In this document: one piece after another, positions 26,026 to 35,341 of the stretch | How positions within the stretch are numbered: position 1 is the stretch's first letter | How the letters are laid out: each line of letters begins with the position of its first letter | Assembly: GCF_902833645.1 (NCBI RefSeq) | Contig: NZ_CADFGE010000003.1 | Coordinates: forward strand, 496,001-560,000 | Direction: 5' to 3' | Length of the DNA: 64,000 nucleotides | Origin: Paraburkholderia fungorum | Lineage (GTDB): Bacteria; Pseudomonadota; Gammaproteobacteria; Burkholderiales; Burkholderiaceae | Notes under the pieces: generated by a model | Told to the model about the DNA's origin: nothing | The model's input: the letters and a program-made list of their open reading frames with translations, nothing else | Database searches by the model: none | Program-made: the position numbers and the translations under genes

Positions 26026-27747
26026 CTAGCGCAGGTTAGTGCGCGCCAGTTCGACGATCTCGTCGCCGCGTCCATTCAGAATGGCGCGCATCATATAGAG
26101 GCTGAAGCCCTTCGCCTGGGCAAGTTCGATCGTGGGCGGCATTGCGAGCTCGTGTTTCGATGTGACCACGTCCACGAGCGCCGGCCCTGGATGGCCGAAC
26201 GCCTGCTTCAACGCGCCCGCCACGTCTTCCGATTCTTCCACGCGAATGCTGAAAATGCCGGCGCCTTTCGCAATGGCTGCAAAGTCGGTTTTGCTGAGAT
26301 CGACATTGGTATCGAGGTAACCACCCGCCTTCAATTCCATCGAGACAAAGCCGAGCAGGCTGTTGTTGAACACCACCACCTTGATCGGCAAATCGAGCTG
26401 CCTTGCCGTGAGCAGATCGCCGAGCAACATCGACAAGCCACCGTCGCCCGATAGCGACACGACCTGCCGGCCGGGATGTGCGCCTTGTGCACCCAGCGCC
26501 TGCGGCATCGCGTTGGCCATCGACCCGTGATTGAACGAGCCATGCAACTGACGCTTGCCGTTCATCGTCAGATAGCGCGCGGCCCAGACGGTCGGCGTGC
26601 CGACGTCGGCAGTGAAGATCGCGTCGTCGCCGGCGGCTTCGTCGATCATCTTTGCCAGATACTGCGGGTGGATCGGTCGGCCCGGACCGGCCGGCGTAGC
26701 CAGATCGTCGAGGCCCTGGCGGGCAGACGCATAGTGCTTGCGCGCGTTGTCGATGAAACCGCGGTCCGTCTTGCGCTGCAGCCTGGGCAGCGTCGCGGCG
26801 ATGGTTTCCTTCACCGTGCCGACGAGGCCGAGCGACAGGGGCGCGCGATGGCCGAGTTGCGAGCCCTTCCAGTCGATCTGGATGATCTTTGCGTCGGCCG
26901 GATAGAACGGGCGATAGGGGAAGTCGCAGCCGAGCAACAGCAGGGTGTCGCAGGACATCATGGCGTGATAGCCCGAGCTGAAGCCGATCAGCCCGGTCAT
27001 GCCGACGTCGTACGGATTGTCGTACTCGATGAACTGCTTGCCGCGCAGCGCGTGGACCACCGGTGCGCCGAGCGTATCGGCGAGCGCCACCACTTCGTCG
27101 TGTGCGCCTTGCGTGCCGCTGCCGCACATGATGGTGACCGCGTCGGAGTCATTCAGCAGCGCGGCGAGGCGATCGAGATCCGCCTCGGCAGGCAGAATCC
27201 GCGGCGGCATGCTTTCCGTCCAGGACGGTATTTCGGCGGGGCCTTCGCTCAGCGCCACATCGCCCGGCAACACGATCACCGCCACGCCGCGCTCCTCGAC
27301 AGCGGTGCGCATCGCGCGCGCCAGCACGCGCGGAAACTGCGCCGCGGAGGACACCACCTCCACGTAATGACTGCATTCCTTGAACAATTCCTGCGGGTGC
27401 GTTTCCTGAAAGTAGCCCAGACCGATTTCGGTCGACGGAATGTGCGCGGCGATGGCAAGCACCGGCTGATGATTGCGATGACAATCGAAGAGGCCGTTGA
27501 TCAGATGCAGGTTGCCAGGACCGCAGCTGCCGGCGCAGACGGCGAGACGTCCGGTCGAGGCCGCGTCCGCACCGGCGGCAAAGGCGGCCGCTTCCTCGTG
27601 GCGGGTATGCATCCAGCGGATCGAGCCGAGTTGATCAAGGCTGTAGGCCAATCCATTCAAACTATCTCCCGTCACGCCCCAGATCCGTTCAACGCCCGCG
27701 GCGGCGAGTGTGGCGGCGAGATAGGCGGCAATGGTAGTACTGGCCAT
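26026..27747 (-). CDS. poxB: ubiquinone-dependent pyruvate dehydrogenase (pyruvate oxidase)
   Basis: Thiamine-diphosphate flavoenzyme of 573 residues that oxidises pyruvate to acetate and CO2 and reduces ubiquinone at the membrane. Motifs: [14 protein letters not shown] and the catalytic Glu in [13 protein letters not shown] in the first domain, the FAD-binding middle domain, and [18 protein letters not shown]...VVFNNS for thiamine-diphosphate/Mg binding. The C-terminus [28 protein letters not shown] closely follows the E. coli PoxB membrane-binding tail. GGAGTC precedes the ATG at 27747. A LysR gene is divergent, a likely regulator. Confidence 0.92.
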   Translation of the reverse strand: MASTTIAAYLAATLAAAGVERIWGVTGDSLNGLAYSLDQLGSIRWMHTRHEEAAAFAAGADAASTGRLAVCAGSCGPGNLHLINGLFDCHRNHQPVLAIAAHIPSTEIGLGYFQETHPQELFKECSHYVEVVSSAAQFPRVLARAMRTAVEERGVAVIVLPGDVALSEGPAEIPSWTESMPPRILPAEADLDRLAALLNDSDAVTIMCGSGTQGAHDEVVALADTLGAPVVHALRGKQFIEYDNPYDVGMTGLIGFSSGYHAMMSCDTLLLLGCDFPYRPFYPADAKIIQIDWKGSQLGHRAPLSLGLVGTVKETIAATLPRLQRKTDRGFIDNARKHYASARQGLDDLATPAGPGRPIHPQYLAKMIDEAAGDDAIFTADVGTPTVWAARYLTMNGKRQLHGSFNHGSMANAMPQALGAQGAHPGRQVVSLSGDGGLSMLLGDLLTARQLDLPIKVVVFNNSLLGFVSMELKAGGYLDTNVDLSKTDFAAIAKGAGIFSIRVEESEDVAGALKQAFGHPGPALVDVVTSKHELAMPPTIELAQAKGFSLYMMRAILNGRGDEIVELARTNLR

Positions 27748-27878
27748 GCTTGACTCCTTTTCACGGTAGAGGGGGCTCGGCCGGGCGTTAAAAACCACGA
27801 CCGCGGCCGCGAAGCCGGCACATACAGGGGCGCCGGTATGCCACGTCTACCAAGCTAGGGGATCGGCGGAAAAAAGTC

Positions 27879-27904
27879 CTGAATTCAGTCTGAAAACAGC
27901 TGAA
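27879..27904. promoter_or_regulatory. phased CTGAA repeats between poxB and lysR
   Basis: CTGAA occurs at 27879, 27890 and 27900, about one helical turn apart. The first is within the perfect palindrome CTGAATTCAG (27879-27888) and the second within CTGAAAACAG (27890-27899). The site lies in the 274-base divergent region, where the LysR protein is expected to bind. Confidence 0.45.
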
Positions 27905-28021
27905 TCGAACTGGCCCAAGGCGATCGGCAATGCTGCAACGTACGCGTTTTCATCGATACGTGGTGGCGCACGGCGGGGATTCCAGTATCCTGATGGTCCG
28001 CCTCAAATCCGGCCGTGTGAC

Positions 28022-28942
28022 ATGAATCTCTCTTTTGAAGTCCTGCAGGTCCTCGACGCGATCGATCGGACAGGCACCTTTGCGAGCGCGGCGGAAACGC
28101 TGCACAAAGTCCCGTCGTCGTTGACCTATCTGGTGCAGAAACTGGAGCTCGATCTCGGCGTGAAACTGTTCGACCGCAGCGGCCGCCGGGCAATTCTCAC
28201 GCATGCCGGGCGCGTGGTCGTCGAGGAAGGACGCCGCCTTCTGGAGGCGGCGGAAGACCTCGAATGCAAGGCAAAGAGGATCCAGCATGGCTGGGAATCC
28301 GACCTGCATGTCGCCATCGACGAGATCATTCCATTCGACCTGCTATGGGATCACGTCGGCGCGTTCTACAAGTTGAAGCTGGAGACCCGGCTGCATCTGT
28401 CGAAAGAAGTCCTGGGCGGCTCGTGGGATGCGCTCCTGACGCGCCGCGCGGATCTCGTCGTCGGCGCGGCGGGCGATCCGCCGCCGATTCCCAATCTGAT
28501 TGCCAAGCCGATCGGCTCACTGCGCCACGTGTTCGTGGTGGCGCCGCATCATCCGCTTGCGTCAATGCCGGAGCCGCTGACGCAGGATATCGTCGCGCGC
28601 CATCGGGTAGTCGCGATCGGCGACACGTCGCGCAAGCTCGCGCCGCGCACAATCGCGATTGCCGCGAATCAGGAAGTCATGACGGTCCCAACGCTCGAAG
28701 CGAAGCTCGCCGCGCAAATCAGAGGTCTCGCCGCGGGCACGATTCCGGAATGCCTCGCCGCCGAGCCGTTGGTGCGGGGGGAGCTGGTGCAAAAAGAAGT
28801 GCTCGGCATGCGCGACATCACGCATTTCTATCTGGCGTGGCGCGGTGATGAAACCGGCAAAGCGCTGCGCTGGTGGGTCGAACAGTTAGACCGGCCGGAT
28901 CTGATCGACGAGGTTGTACAACAGAGGCTGCTGAACGGCTGA
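28022..28942 (+). CDS. LysR-family transcriptional regulator
   Basis: Regulator of 306 residues. The N-terminal helix-turn-helix is in the first 60 residues (FEVLQVLDAIDRTGTFASAAETLHKVPSSLTYLVQKLELDLGVKLFDRSGRRAILT), followed by a linker helix and a type 2 periplasmic-binding-like effector domain (about 90-295). It is transcribed away from poxB and ends 7 bases before the stop of the convergent STAND gene. Likely control of poxB is inferred from position. Confidence 0.92.
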   Translation: MNLSFEVLQVLDAIDRTGTFASAAETLHKVPSSLTYLVQKLELDLGVKLFDRSGRRAILTHAGRVVVEEGRRLLEAAEDLECKAKRIQHGWESDLHVAIDEIIPFDLLWDHVGAFYKLKLETRLHLSKEVLGGSWDALLTRRADLVVGAAGDPPPIPNLIAKPIGSLRHVFVVAPHHPLASMPEPLTQDIVARHRVVAIGDTSRKLAPRTIAIAANQEVMTVPTLEAKLAAQIRGLAAGTIPECLAAEPLVRGELVQKEVLGMRDITHFYLAWRGDETGKALRWWVEQLDRPDLIDEVVQQRLLNG

Positions 28943-28949
28943 ATGCCAT

Positions 28950-31940
28950 TCAGCCGCGTTGCGCGACTTTTTGAGGCGGCGCCTCAGAAGTATTCGCTGC
29001 CGCCGGCTGGCCAGCCGGGCGAATGCCCGACGCGGCGTAGGGGTGAGCGCTCGCCCGCGTCGCGATCTGCAACAGACGGGTGGCGGCGTCGAAATCGTCC
29101 CAGTCCAGACCTTCGGCGACTGCCGTGGTGGCAGGCCGTATCAGCCCAACAGCCTCCGCGCTCCGGCCTTGCGCATGCCAGAGGCTCCCCAGGCTGATCG
29201 CGGCGCGCAATTGCAGCGAGCGGCAGCCCCGCATCAGCGAATCCTCGAGCGCGGCAACAAAGCAAACCTCCGCGTCCCTAGCAACCGCGACCGACGGCGG
29301 CGCGCCGCCCTCCGCCATGAGCAGCAGCTCGCCATGAATGCGCCGCAACTCGCCGGCATACCAGTGGTCGCCGGTTTCATCGCACTGAGCCAGCGCGCGC
29401 ACCACCGTGGCGATGCCCTGGTCCCGCTGACCCGAACGGCCGAGCGCGAGACCGTATTGCCCGGCGAGCATGGCGCGCGGCGCGCCGAATTCGAGCGACT
29501 CCAGATCGTCCAACGCGTTTCGGAAGGCGTTCAGGCGCTCTGCCGCGGCTTCCCCCATCGAATGCAGGTATTCGTCGAAACACCGGCAACAGGCTTGCGA
29601 TACGCTAAGGCCGGCGCGCGCCGACACCTCCCCCAGCAAGGCGATCGCCTGAGCCGCGCGCTCGCGCTTGTCCGACAGCAGCATCAGCGGCACCAGCGCC
29701 TCGACCAGTACATAACACGTCACAATCGCCTGTTGCTGATCGCACGCGGCCATCACGCTGTCCTCGGCGAGCTGCAGCGCCTGATCGCGGAAGCCCTGCA
29801 ACCAGAGCACCCGCGCAAGAGTCGCCTGGCCGACAATGCGCTGGTCGACGGACTGTCCGAGCGGCAAGCCATGCTGCAAGTCCTCGCTGTGCCGTAGCAG
29901 TTGTTCGAGCGACGCCCGCGCTTGCTGTTGATCGCCCGTGTAATGCGACGCGATCCCCAGCAGCCGGTGCGCGAGGATCGTGCCGCTCGCGTCGCCGACC
30001 TCGAGGGCGAGCAACTCGAAGCGTCGCGCGAATGCCAGCGCATTGCGCGCCGCGCCGGACGATTGGCTGCCATTCCACATGCCCCACAAGGCGCGGGCCT
30101 CGAACGCCCGGTCGCCCAGCCCGATCGCCGAAGCCAGAATCTCCGACCAGAGGCCGAGCGTTTCCCGATTCGGCCCGCTGACGTAAACGAGCGCCGCAGC
30201 AAGCGCCGCCTGCAGTTGCATGCGCACACGCAAATGGCGCGTCGAACGCGAGCCCTGATGGTTGGCAGCAACCGTGTCGAGCGCACGCCGCGCCCACGCG
30301 CAGCACTCTTCCACCAAAGACAGCTCATACAGAAGAAACACGACGTTGACCGCCAGCGCCTCACCGAGCACGTCGTCGCCCTTCGGCGTCAAGGCCCACG
30401 CCAGCGCCGCGCGCAGATCGTCGAGCAGGCCGCGCATCCGCCGATGCCAGCCGTCGCGCTGCTCGCCTTGCGGCTCGGCGCGGCCCTGCTCATCGCGCTC
30501 GAGCAGACCGAGGAAATATTGCGCATGACGCAGAGTAACGATGCGCCGCTCGCCGTTATCTTCGAGCTTCTGCATGGCGTAGGCGCGCGTGGTTTCCAAC
30601 AGGCGATAGCTCGGCCGGCCGCTTGCAACGTGCGTCACCAGCAGCGATTTTTCGACCAGCCCCGATACCGCGGCGATCACATCGAGCTCACGCAATACGC
30701 GGTCGCCGACGACAGCGATGGCCGCGTCCATGGAGAAGCTATTGACGAAAATGGCAAGTCTGCGCAGCGTGGTGCGCTCGGCATCGTCAAGCATCGCGTG
30801 ACTCCAGTCGAGCGTCGCCTTCAAGGTCTGATGGCGCGGCAAGGCCGTGCGATTGCCGCCGGTCAGCATGTTGAAGCGGTCGTCCAGATGGCCGGCGAGC
30901 GTTTCGATACCGAGTATGGCGGCGCGCGCGGCCGCCAGTTCGAGCGCCAACGGTATGCCGTCGAGACGGCGGCACACCATGCCGGTCAACCGGATGCTTC
31001 TGTCGTCGGACGAAAAACGGGCGTCGATCGCGCGTGCGCGCGACAGGAACAATTCGACGGCGCTACATTGCAGAACGTCTTGCCCCTGATCCTCCTGCGC
31101 AGGCACCTGGAGCGACGCGACCCAATACAGATGCTCGTTCGCAACCCGCAGCGGCTCGCGGCTGGTCGCGAGCACGCGGACCGCGGGGCCGACGCCGAGC
31201 AGCGTCTCGGCGAGCTCTGCCGCGGGCCCGAGCACATGCTCGCAGTTGTCGAGCACGAACAGCACGCGCCGTTCGCTGAGTTCTTTGCTGACGCGCGCGA
31301 GTGTCAGCGGTCCAAGGCCGGGGTTCACGCCCATGGAAGCTGCAAACGCCGTGAGAACACTGCTGGCGTCGGTGGTGGAGGCGAGCGGCACCAGATAGAT
31401 ACCGTCCGGAAAACGCGTCAACAAGCCACGCGCGACCTCCACCGCCAGCCGAGTCTTGCCGATGCCGCCCGAGCCGACCAGGGTCACATGGCGCGCGGCG
31501 GCAAGCGCCAACGAGACGTCGTCAAGCGCCTGGTCGCGACCGATCAGCGGGGAAAATTGAGCAGGCAGATTGTTCGGGACGCTTCGGCCATGCGGGGGCG
31601 CTTCTACCAACTCGTTGCGCTGGCCGGCTTCATCGGCAGCGCTCACCGTCGACACGCCCGGCACCAGCCGGTAACCGCGTCCGGACACCGTCTGTATGAG
31701 TCCGCGATTTTCGCCGAGCATCTTGCGAAGCGCCGACATATGCACTTGCAGATTGTTCTCTTCAACGAATGCATTCGGCCAGACCCGCTTGAGCAGGTCG
31801 CTCTTCGACACCAGCCCGCCTTTCGCCTCGATCAGCACCACGAGCATGTCGAATGCACGGCTGCCCAGTCGCACAGGCTCGCCGTCGAGAAACACTTCCC
31901 GACGGTCGATGTCCACGTGAAGCGGGCCAATGCGAATCAT
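28950..31940 (-). CDS. winged-helix/STAND ATPase/TPR transcriptional regulator, full length
   Basis: Regulator of 996 residues and the longest of three paralogues in the window. It has a winged helix (about 1-95: LGSRAFDMLVVLIEAKG, VWPNAFVEENNLQVHMSALRK, VSGRGYRLVPG), an NB-ARC-like ATPase with Walker A GSGGIGKT (about 156-163), VLFVLDNCEHV, ATSREPL and [18 protein letters not shown], a winged-helix-like linker (LDWSHAMLDDAERTTLRRLAIF), then about 450 residues of TPR-like helices that probably sense a ligand or partner. AGGA precedes the ATG at 31940. Target genes are unknown. Confidence 0.9.
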   Translation of the reverse strand: MIRIGPLHVDIDRREVFLDGEPVRLGSRAFDMLVVLIEAKGGLVSKSDLLKRVWPNAFVEENNLQVHMSALRKMLGENRGLIQTVSGRGYRLVPGVSTVSAADEAGQRNELVEAPPHGRSVPNNLPAQFSPLIGRDQALDDVSLALAAARHVTLVGSGGIGKTRLAVEVARGLLTRFPDGIYLVPLASTTDASSVLTAFAASMGVNPGLGPLTLARVSKELSERRVLFVLDNCEHVLGPAAELAETLLGVGPAVRVLATSREPLRVANEHLYWVASLQVPAQEDQGQDVLQCSAVELFLSRARAIDARFSSDDRSIRLTGMVCRRLDGIPLALELAAARAAILGIETLAGHLDDRFNMLTGGNRTALPRHQTLKATLDWSHAMLDDAERTTLRRLAIFVNSFSMDAAIAVVGDRVLRELDVIAAVSGLVEKSLLVTHVASGRPSYRLLETTRAYAMQKLEDNGERRIVTLRHAQYFLGLLERDEQGRAEPQGEQRDGWHRRMRGLLDDLRAALAWALTPKGDDVLGEALAVNVVFLLYELSLVEECCAWARRALDTVAANHQGSRSTRHLRVRMQLQAALAAALVYVSGPNRETLGLWSEILASAIGLGDRAFEARALWGMWNGSQSSGAARNALAFARRFELLALEVGDASGTILAHRLLGIASHYTGDQQQARASLEQLLRHSEDLQHGLPLGQSVDQRIVGQATLARVLWLQGFRDQALQLAEDSVMAACDQQQAIVTCYVLVEALVPLMLLSDKRERAAQAIALLGEVSARAGLSVSQACCRCFDEYLHSMGEAAAERLNAFRNALDDLESLEFGAPRAMLAGQYGLALGRSGQRDQGIATVVRALAQCDETGDHWYAGELRRIHGELLLMAEGGAPPSVAVARDAEVCFVAALEDSLMRGCRSLQLRAAISLGSLWHAQGRSAEAVGLIRPATTAVAEGLDWDDFDAATRLLQIATRASAHPYAASGIRPAGQPAAANTSEAPPQKVAQRG

Positions 31941-32275
31941 GCGGGATATCCTGTACGCAGCGATTTGAAGAGCAGTCAGCAGACACGGAAGCGCTTGAAA
32001 AAACCACCTGGCGTTGCGTCCCCGAAGTCTAGATCAACGGGCGTTCCACATGCGCGGAAAAAACTGAACCTACCGTTCAAATTTTTTGTACTAAGCGCGC
32101 AACTAAGCGCACGCTTTTCGAGCGCCGTGAGTACCCGTTGACGCTTTGCAGCGCCGCGCCCGGCGGGTCTCTTGCAGTACCGCACAGCCGCGCCGCCGGC
32201 CGTGGGCCGTTGCCTAGCCAGACGGGGGTAATCTTTGTATGATGCGTCCCACCATACTGGGGTGCCCAACAAGCC
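31941..32275. other. 335-base divergent region upstream of the TetR gene
   Basis: The region between the STAND gene (minus) and the TetR gene (plus). Apart from the inverted repeat at 32237-32257 described separately, no gene or RNA was supported. Confidence 0.45.
32237..32257. promoter_or_regulatory. inverted repeat before the TetR gene, candidate autoregulatory site
   Basis: GTATGATG (32237-32244) and CACCATAC (32250-32257) pair at 7 of 8 positions around a 5-base spacer, ending 18 bases before the TetR start codon. Size and place fit TetR autorepression, but its sequence differs from the stronger site at 33143-33173. Confidence 0.4.
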
Positions 32276-32995
32276 ATGCCGAGAAAAGCACGAGCGGTCG
32301 AGACAGCGTCGGAAAACGAAGTGCATGACAACGAGAAAGTCGTCACGCGCCGCCTTGCGCCCGAAGTCCGGGAACGCCAGATCGTGCTCAAGGCCGTCGA
32401 CCACTTTGCTACCCATGGCTTCTCCGGCAGCACCCGTGAACTCGCGCGCCAGCTCGGCGTCACGCAGCCGCTGCTCTACCGTTATTTTCCGAGCAAGGAA
32501 GCATTGATCGACCGCGTGTACGAAGAGGTCTATCAATGGGACACCGGCTGGGAAAAGCTCATCAAGGACCGCTCCGTCCCAATCCAGGAGCGCATGGTCA
32601 GGTTCTACTCGTCGTACGCGGTGGTGATTTTGCGGCGCGAGTGGATCCGGATTTTCATCTTTGCCGGCCTGACGCGCGAAGGCATCAACTCCAAATATCT
32701 CGCACGCCTGCGTGAACGCGTGTTTCTGCCCGTCATGGCGGAAATCCGCTCGGCCTATGACCTTCCGGCGCCCACGGGGGCCAGGCAGCGCGAAATCGAT
32801 CTGGAGTTGATCTGGAGCCTGCACGCGAGCATCTTCTATCTCGGCGTGCGCAAATGGATCTACGGCCTGCCGGTCACGGACGACATCGACGATCACATCG
32901 CGCGTCAGGTCGACGCGTTCCTCAATGGCGTGCCCGCGGCGCTCGAGCACGCGTCCAAAGAAACCGCCCGCTCGAAGCCCCCCTCCAAAGCCTGA
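32276..32995 (+). CDS. TetR/AcrR-family transcriptional regulator
   Basis: Regulator of 239 residues. After a basic, charged N-terminal extension of about 30 residues comes the TetR helix-turn-helix (ERQIVLKAVDHFATHGFSGSTRELARQLGVTQPLLYRYFPSKEALIDRVYEEVY), then a helical ligand-binding domain. It lies 198 bases upstream of, and in line with, a VOC/monooxygenase/transporter/amidohydrolase cluster whose promoter region carries a 31-base inverted repeat, so it is the probable repressor of that cluster. Confidence 0.92.
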   Translation: MPRKARAVETASENEVHDNEKVVTRRLAPEVRERQIVLKAVDHFATHGFSGSTRELARQLGVTQPLLYRYFPSKEALIDRVYEEVYQWDTGWEKLIKDRSVPIQERMVRFYSSYAVVILRREWIRIFIFAGLTREGINSKYLARLRERVFLPVMAEIRSAYDLPAPTGARQREIDLELIWSLHASIFYLGVRKWIYGLPVTDDIDDHIARQVDAFLNGVPAALEHASKETARSKPPSKA

Positions 32996-33142
32996 CCCCG
33001 CGCTGCAGCCGGGCCGCCGGTCACGCCGACTGCGCAGCCGGCCGGTCGCTTCACCTCTCATCGCTCACTCCCGTCTTTTCGAGTTCTACCGGGTAAACAC
33101 CGGCATTACGCTGCTTTCTCCCGCCTGCGGATTCACCTACAA

Positions 33143-33173
33143 TTTATCCATCGATCACTAATCGATCGATAAA
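33143..33173. promoter_or_regulatory. 31-base inverted repeat, candidate TetR operator of the catabolic cluster
   Basis: TTTATCCATCGAT (33143-33155) and ATCGATCGATAAA (33161-33173) pair at 12 of 13 positions around CACTA. It ends 20 bases before the VOC start codon, where bound repressor would block the promoter. It is AT-rich relative to its surroundings. Confidence 0.6.
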
Positions 33174-33193
33174 TAGCATAGCAGGAGTCGAAC

Positions 33194-33679
33194 ATGCCCG
33201 TTTCAAAACTTGCCCACTACTCGATTCGCACGACCGACCTCGAGCAATCCTGCCGCTTCTATGAGCGGATCCTCGGTTTCAGGCAGGGCTACCGTCCGCC
33301 CTTCGATTTTCCCGGCGCGTGGCTCTACAACGGCGGCGATGAAGCCGACTTCGGTACGGTCCATATCATCGGCGTGGATCCGCACAATCCCGCCGGACTC
33401 GCCGCCTATCTCGGCGACAAGCCACTGCCCGCCAGCGGCACGGGCACCGTCGACCATATTGCATTCCTCGCCACGGGCGTCGAACAGATATGGGAGACGC
33501 TCAAGGCGGAAGGCATCGCTTATCGCGAGCGCACCGTGCCAAGCCTCGGTCTGCACCAGGTGTTCATTGAAGACCCGTCCGGCGTGACCATTGAATTGAA
33601 CTTCCCCGCCGAAGAAATCAGCCGTCTGGTTGAAGCACAGCCAGCCATCGCGCAAGCCACCCTCAGCGCCGGAGCGTAA
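33194..33679 (+). CDS. VOC-family (glyoxalase/dioxygenase-like) protein
   Basis: Metal-binding vicinal-oxygen-chelate protein of 161 residues. It begins KLAHYSIRTTDLEQSCRFYERILGFRQGYRPPFDF and contains TVDHIAFLATG and the C-terminal IEDPSGVTIELNF, giving candidate metal ligands His8, a His in VDHIAF and the Glu in IELNF. AGGAG precedes the ATG. It is the first gene after the inverted repeat and its stop is 2 bases before the next start, so it is tightly coupled to the monooxygenase. Substrate unknown. Confidence 0.88.
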   Translation: MPVSKLAHYSIRTTDLEQSCRFYERILGFRQGYRPPFDFPGAWLYNGGDEADFGTVHIIGVDPHNPAGLAAYLGDKPLPASGTGTVDHIAFLATGVEQIWETLKAEGIAYRERTVPSLGLHQVFIEDPSGVTIELNFPAEEISRLVEAQPAIAQATLSAGA

Positions 33680-33681
33680 CC

Positions 33682-34905
33682 ATGACCCATGCTTCTACAC
33701 GCGCCAGGGCCATTATTGTCGGCGGCTCGTTGGGCGGCCTGTTCGCAGCCAATCTGCTGGTGCGCAACGGCTGGAGCGTCGACGTGTTCGAGCGGGTTCC
33801 GGAAGAACTCGCCGGACGCGGCGCCGGTATTGTCACGCACCCCGAATTGTTCGAAGCGCTGGCGGCGGCCGGTATCGATTTCGACGACTCCATCGGTGTC
33901 AAGGTGCAATCACGCGTCACGTTCGCGCAGAACGGCGCGGTGTTGTCGGCGCGCGATCTGCCACAAACACTGACAGCGTGGGGCAAGATGTATCACGTGT
34001 TGCGCGCCGCGTTGCCCGACGTTCACTACCATGCAGGCGGCACGGTCGCAGCGGTACAGGACGGCCCCGAAAAGGCGCTCGTGACGCTCGCCGACGGCAC
34101 CGTATTGCATGCCGACCTGGTGATCGCCGCGGACGGCTTCAAATCGTCGATACGCGAGCAATTCCTGCCCGACGTCAAGCTTCAATACGCCGGTTATGTC
34201 GCATGGCGCGGTCTCGTCGACGAAGCAGCGCTGTCGCGCGAAACCCGCGAGGCGCTATTCGAGAAGTTTGCCTTCTGCCTGCCGCCGCGCGAGCAGATTC
34301 TCGGCTATCCGGTCGCAGGCCAGGGCAATAGCACGACCCCGGGCGAGCGTCGCTACAACTTCGTCTGGTATCGCGCGACGAGCGAAGACATTCAGTTGCC
34401 GAACCTGCTGACCGATCAGTCCGGCAAGCGCTGGGTGGGCGGTATTCCGCCGACGCTGATCCGTCAGGACATCCTCGCCGATATGGAGGAGGCCGCGCTC
34501 ACGTTGCTTGCCCCGCAATTCGGCGAAGTCGTGACCAAGGCGAAGCAACCGCTCTTTCAGCCGATCTTCGATCTCGAAGTGCCGCAGATGGCGTTCGGCC
34601 GAATCGCCTTGCTCGGCGACGCCGCCTTCGTCGCGCGTCCGCATTGCGGCATGGGTGTCACCAAGGCGGCGAGCGACGCCATGGCGCTCGTCAAGGCGCT
34701 GCAAGCCCGCACGGACGTTAGGGAGGCTCTGGCGGACTACAGCCGCGAGCGCACCCAGGTCGGCGCGGCCATCGTGCAGCATGCGCGCCACCTCGGCGCC
34801 TATATGCAGGCGCAGTTGAAAAACGAAGTCGACCGTGAAATGGCCGAGCGCTATCGCACGCCCGACGCCGTGATGCGCGAAACCGCGGTACCCGCCCGTT
34901 TTTAA
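33682..34905 (+). CDS. FAD-dependent aromatic/heterocycle monooxygenase
   Basis: Class A flavin hydroxylase of 407 residues. It shows an N-terminal dinucleotide-binding motif (AIIVGGSLGGLFAANLL), the DG motif region ADLVIAADGFKSSIRE and the second FAD motif GRIALLGDAAFVARPHCGMGVTKAASDA. The LGDAAF-ARPH-x3-G-TKAA pattern is close to 2,6-dihydroxypyridine hydroxylase-type enzymes, so a hydroxylated pyridine or phenol is a reasonable guess for substrate. GGAG precedes the ATG. A paralogue lies at 38781-39908. Confidence 0.9.
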   Translation: MTHASTRARAIIVGGSLGGLFAANLLVRNGWSVDVFERVPEELAGRGAGIVTHPELFEALAAAGIDFDDSIGVKVQSRVTFAQNGAVLSARDLPQTLTAWGKMYHVLRAALPDVHYHAGGTVAAVQDGPEKALVTLADGTVLHADLVIAADGFKSSIREQFLPDVKLQYAGYVAWRGLVDEAALSRETREALFEKFAFCLPPREQILGYPVAGQGNSTTPGERRYNFVWYRATSEDIQLPNLLTDQSGKRWVGGIPPTLIRQDILADMEEAALTLLAPQFGEVVTKAKQPLFQPIFDLEVPQMAFGRIALLGDAAFVARPHCGMGVTKAASDAMALVKALQARTDVREALADYSRERTQVGAAIVQHARHLGAYMQAQLKNEVDREMAERYRTPDAVMRETAVPARF

Positions 34906-34978
34906 TCTCCGCTGCGTGAGCGGCGGGTCCGATCAGTTAATGCAGCATCGAAACGCAGTCGTTTCGAAAGGACACACA

Positions 34979-35341
34979 GTGGAACATGGTGCCCCAACCT
35001 ACTCGATGAGCGCGCAGTACGTCGCCACCGACCGGCCGCCCGCGGCCAATCCGCTACTCGACGATCCGCGCTTCCGCGCGCTCGTGCGTGAGCGGCGTAT
35101 CTTCTCGTGGACGCTCACGATCCTCATGCTGGTCGTGTACTTCGCGTTTATCCTCACGCTCGCCTTCGCGCCCGCGCTGCTCGGACGGCCGATCGTCGAC
35201 GGCTCGCCCGCACCGTGGGGCATTCCGGTCGGCTTCGGCATGTTCGTCTTTACCTTCGTGCTGGTCGCGGTATATGTCGCGCGGGCCAACACCCTTCACG
35301 ATCGCGCCGTGAATGAGATCCGGCAAGGAGTACGGCCATGA
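34979..35341 (+). CDS. DUF485 (YjcH-like) membrane protein
   Basis: Protein of 120 residues with two membrane helices ([22 protein letters not shown] and [19 protein letters not shown]) and the family pattern [24 protein letters not shown]485 proteins accompany ActP-type symporters. The GTG start at 34979 is chosen because AAAGGA lies just upstream; earlier in-frame codons lack such a site. The stop overlaps the symporter start by 4 bases (ATGA). Confidence 0.88.
   Translation: MEHGAPTYSMSAQYVATDRPPAANPLLDDPRFRALVRERRIFSWTLTILMLVVYFAFILTLAFAPALLGRPIVDGSPAPWGIPVGFGMFVFTFVLVAVYVARANTLHDRAVNEIRQGVRP

Noticed and set aside
29901-32141. Plus-strand open frame of 746 codons opposite the full-length STAND regulator
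   Set aside because: Composition is Arg/His/Gln-rich and motif-free; it is antisense to a gene with winged-helix, ATPase and TPR-like parts.
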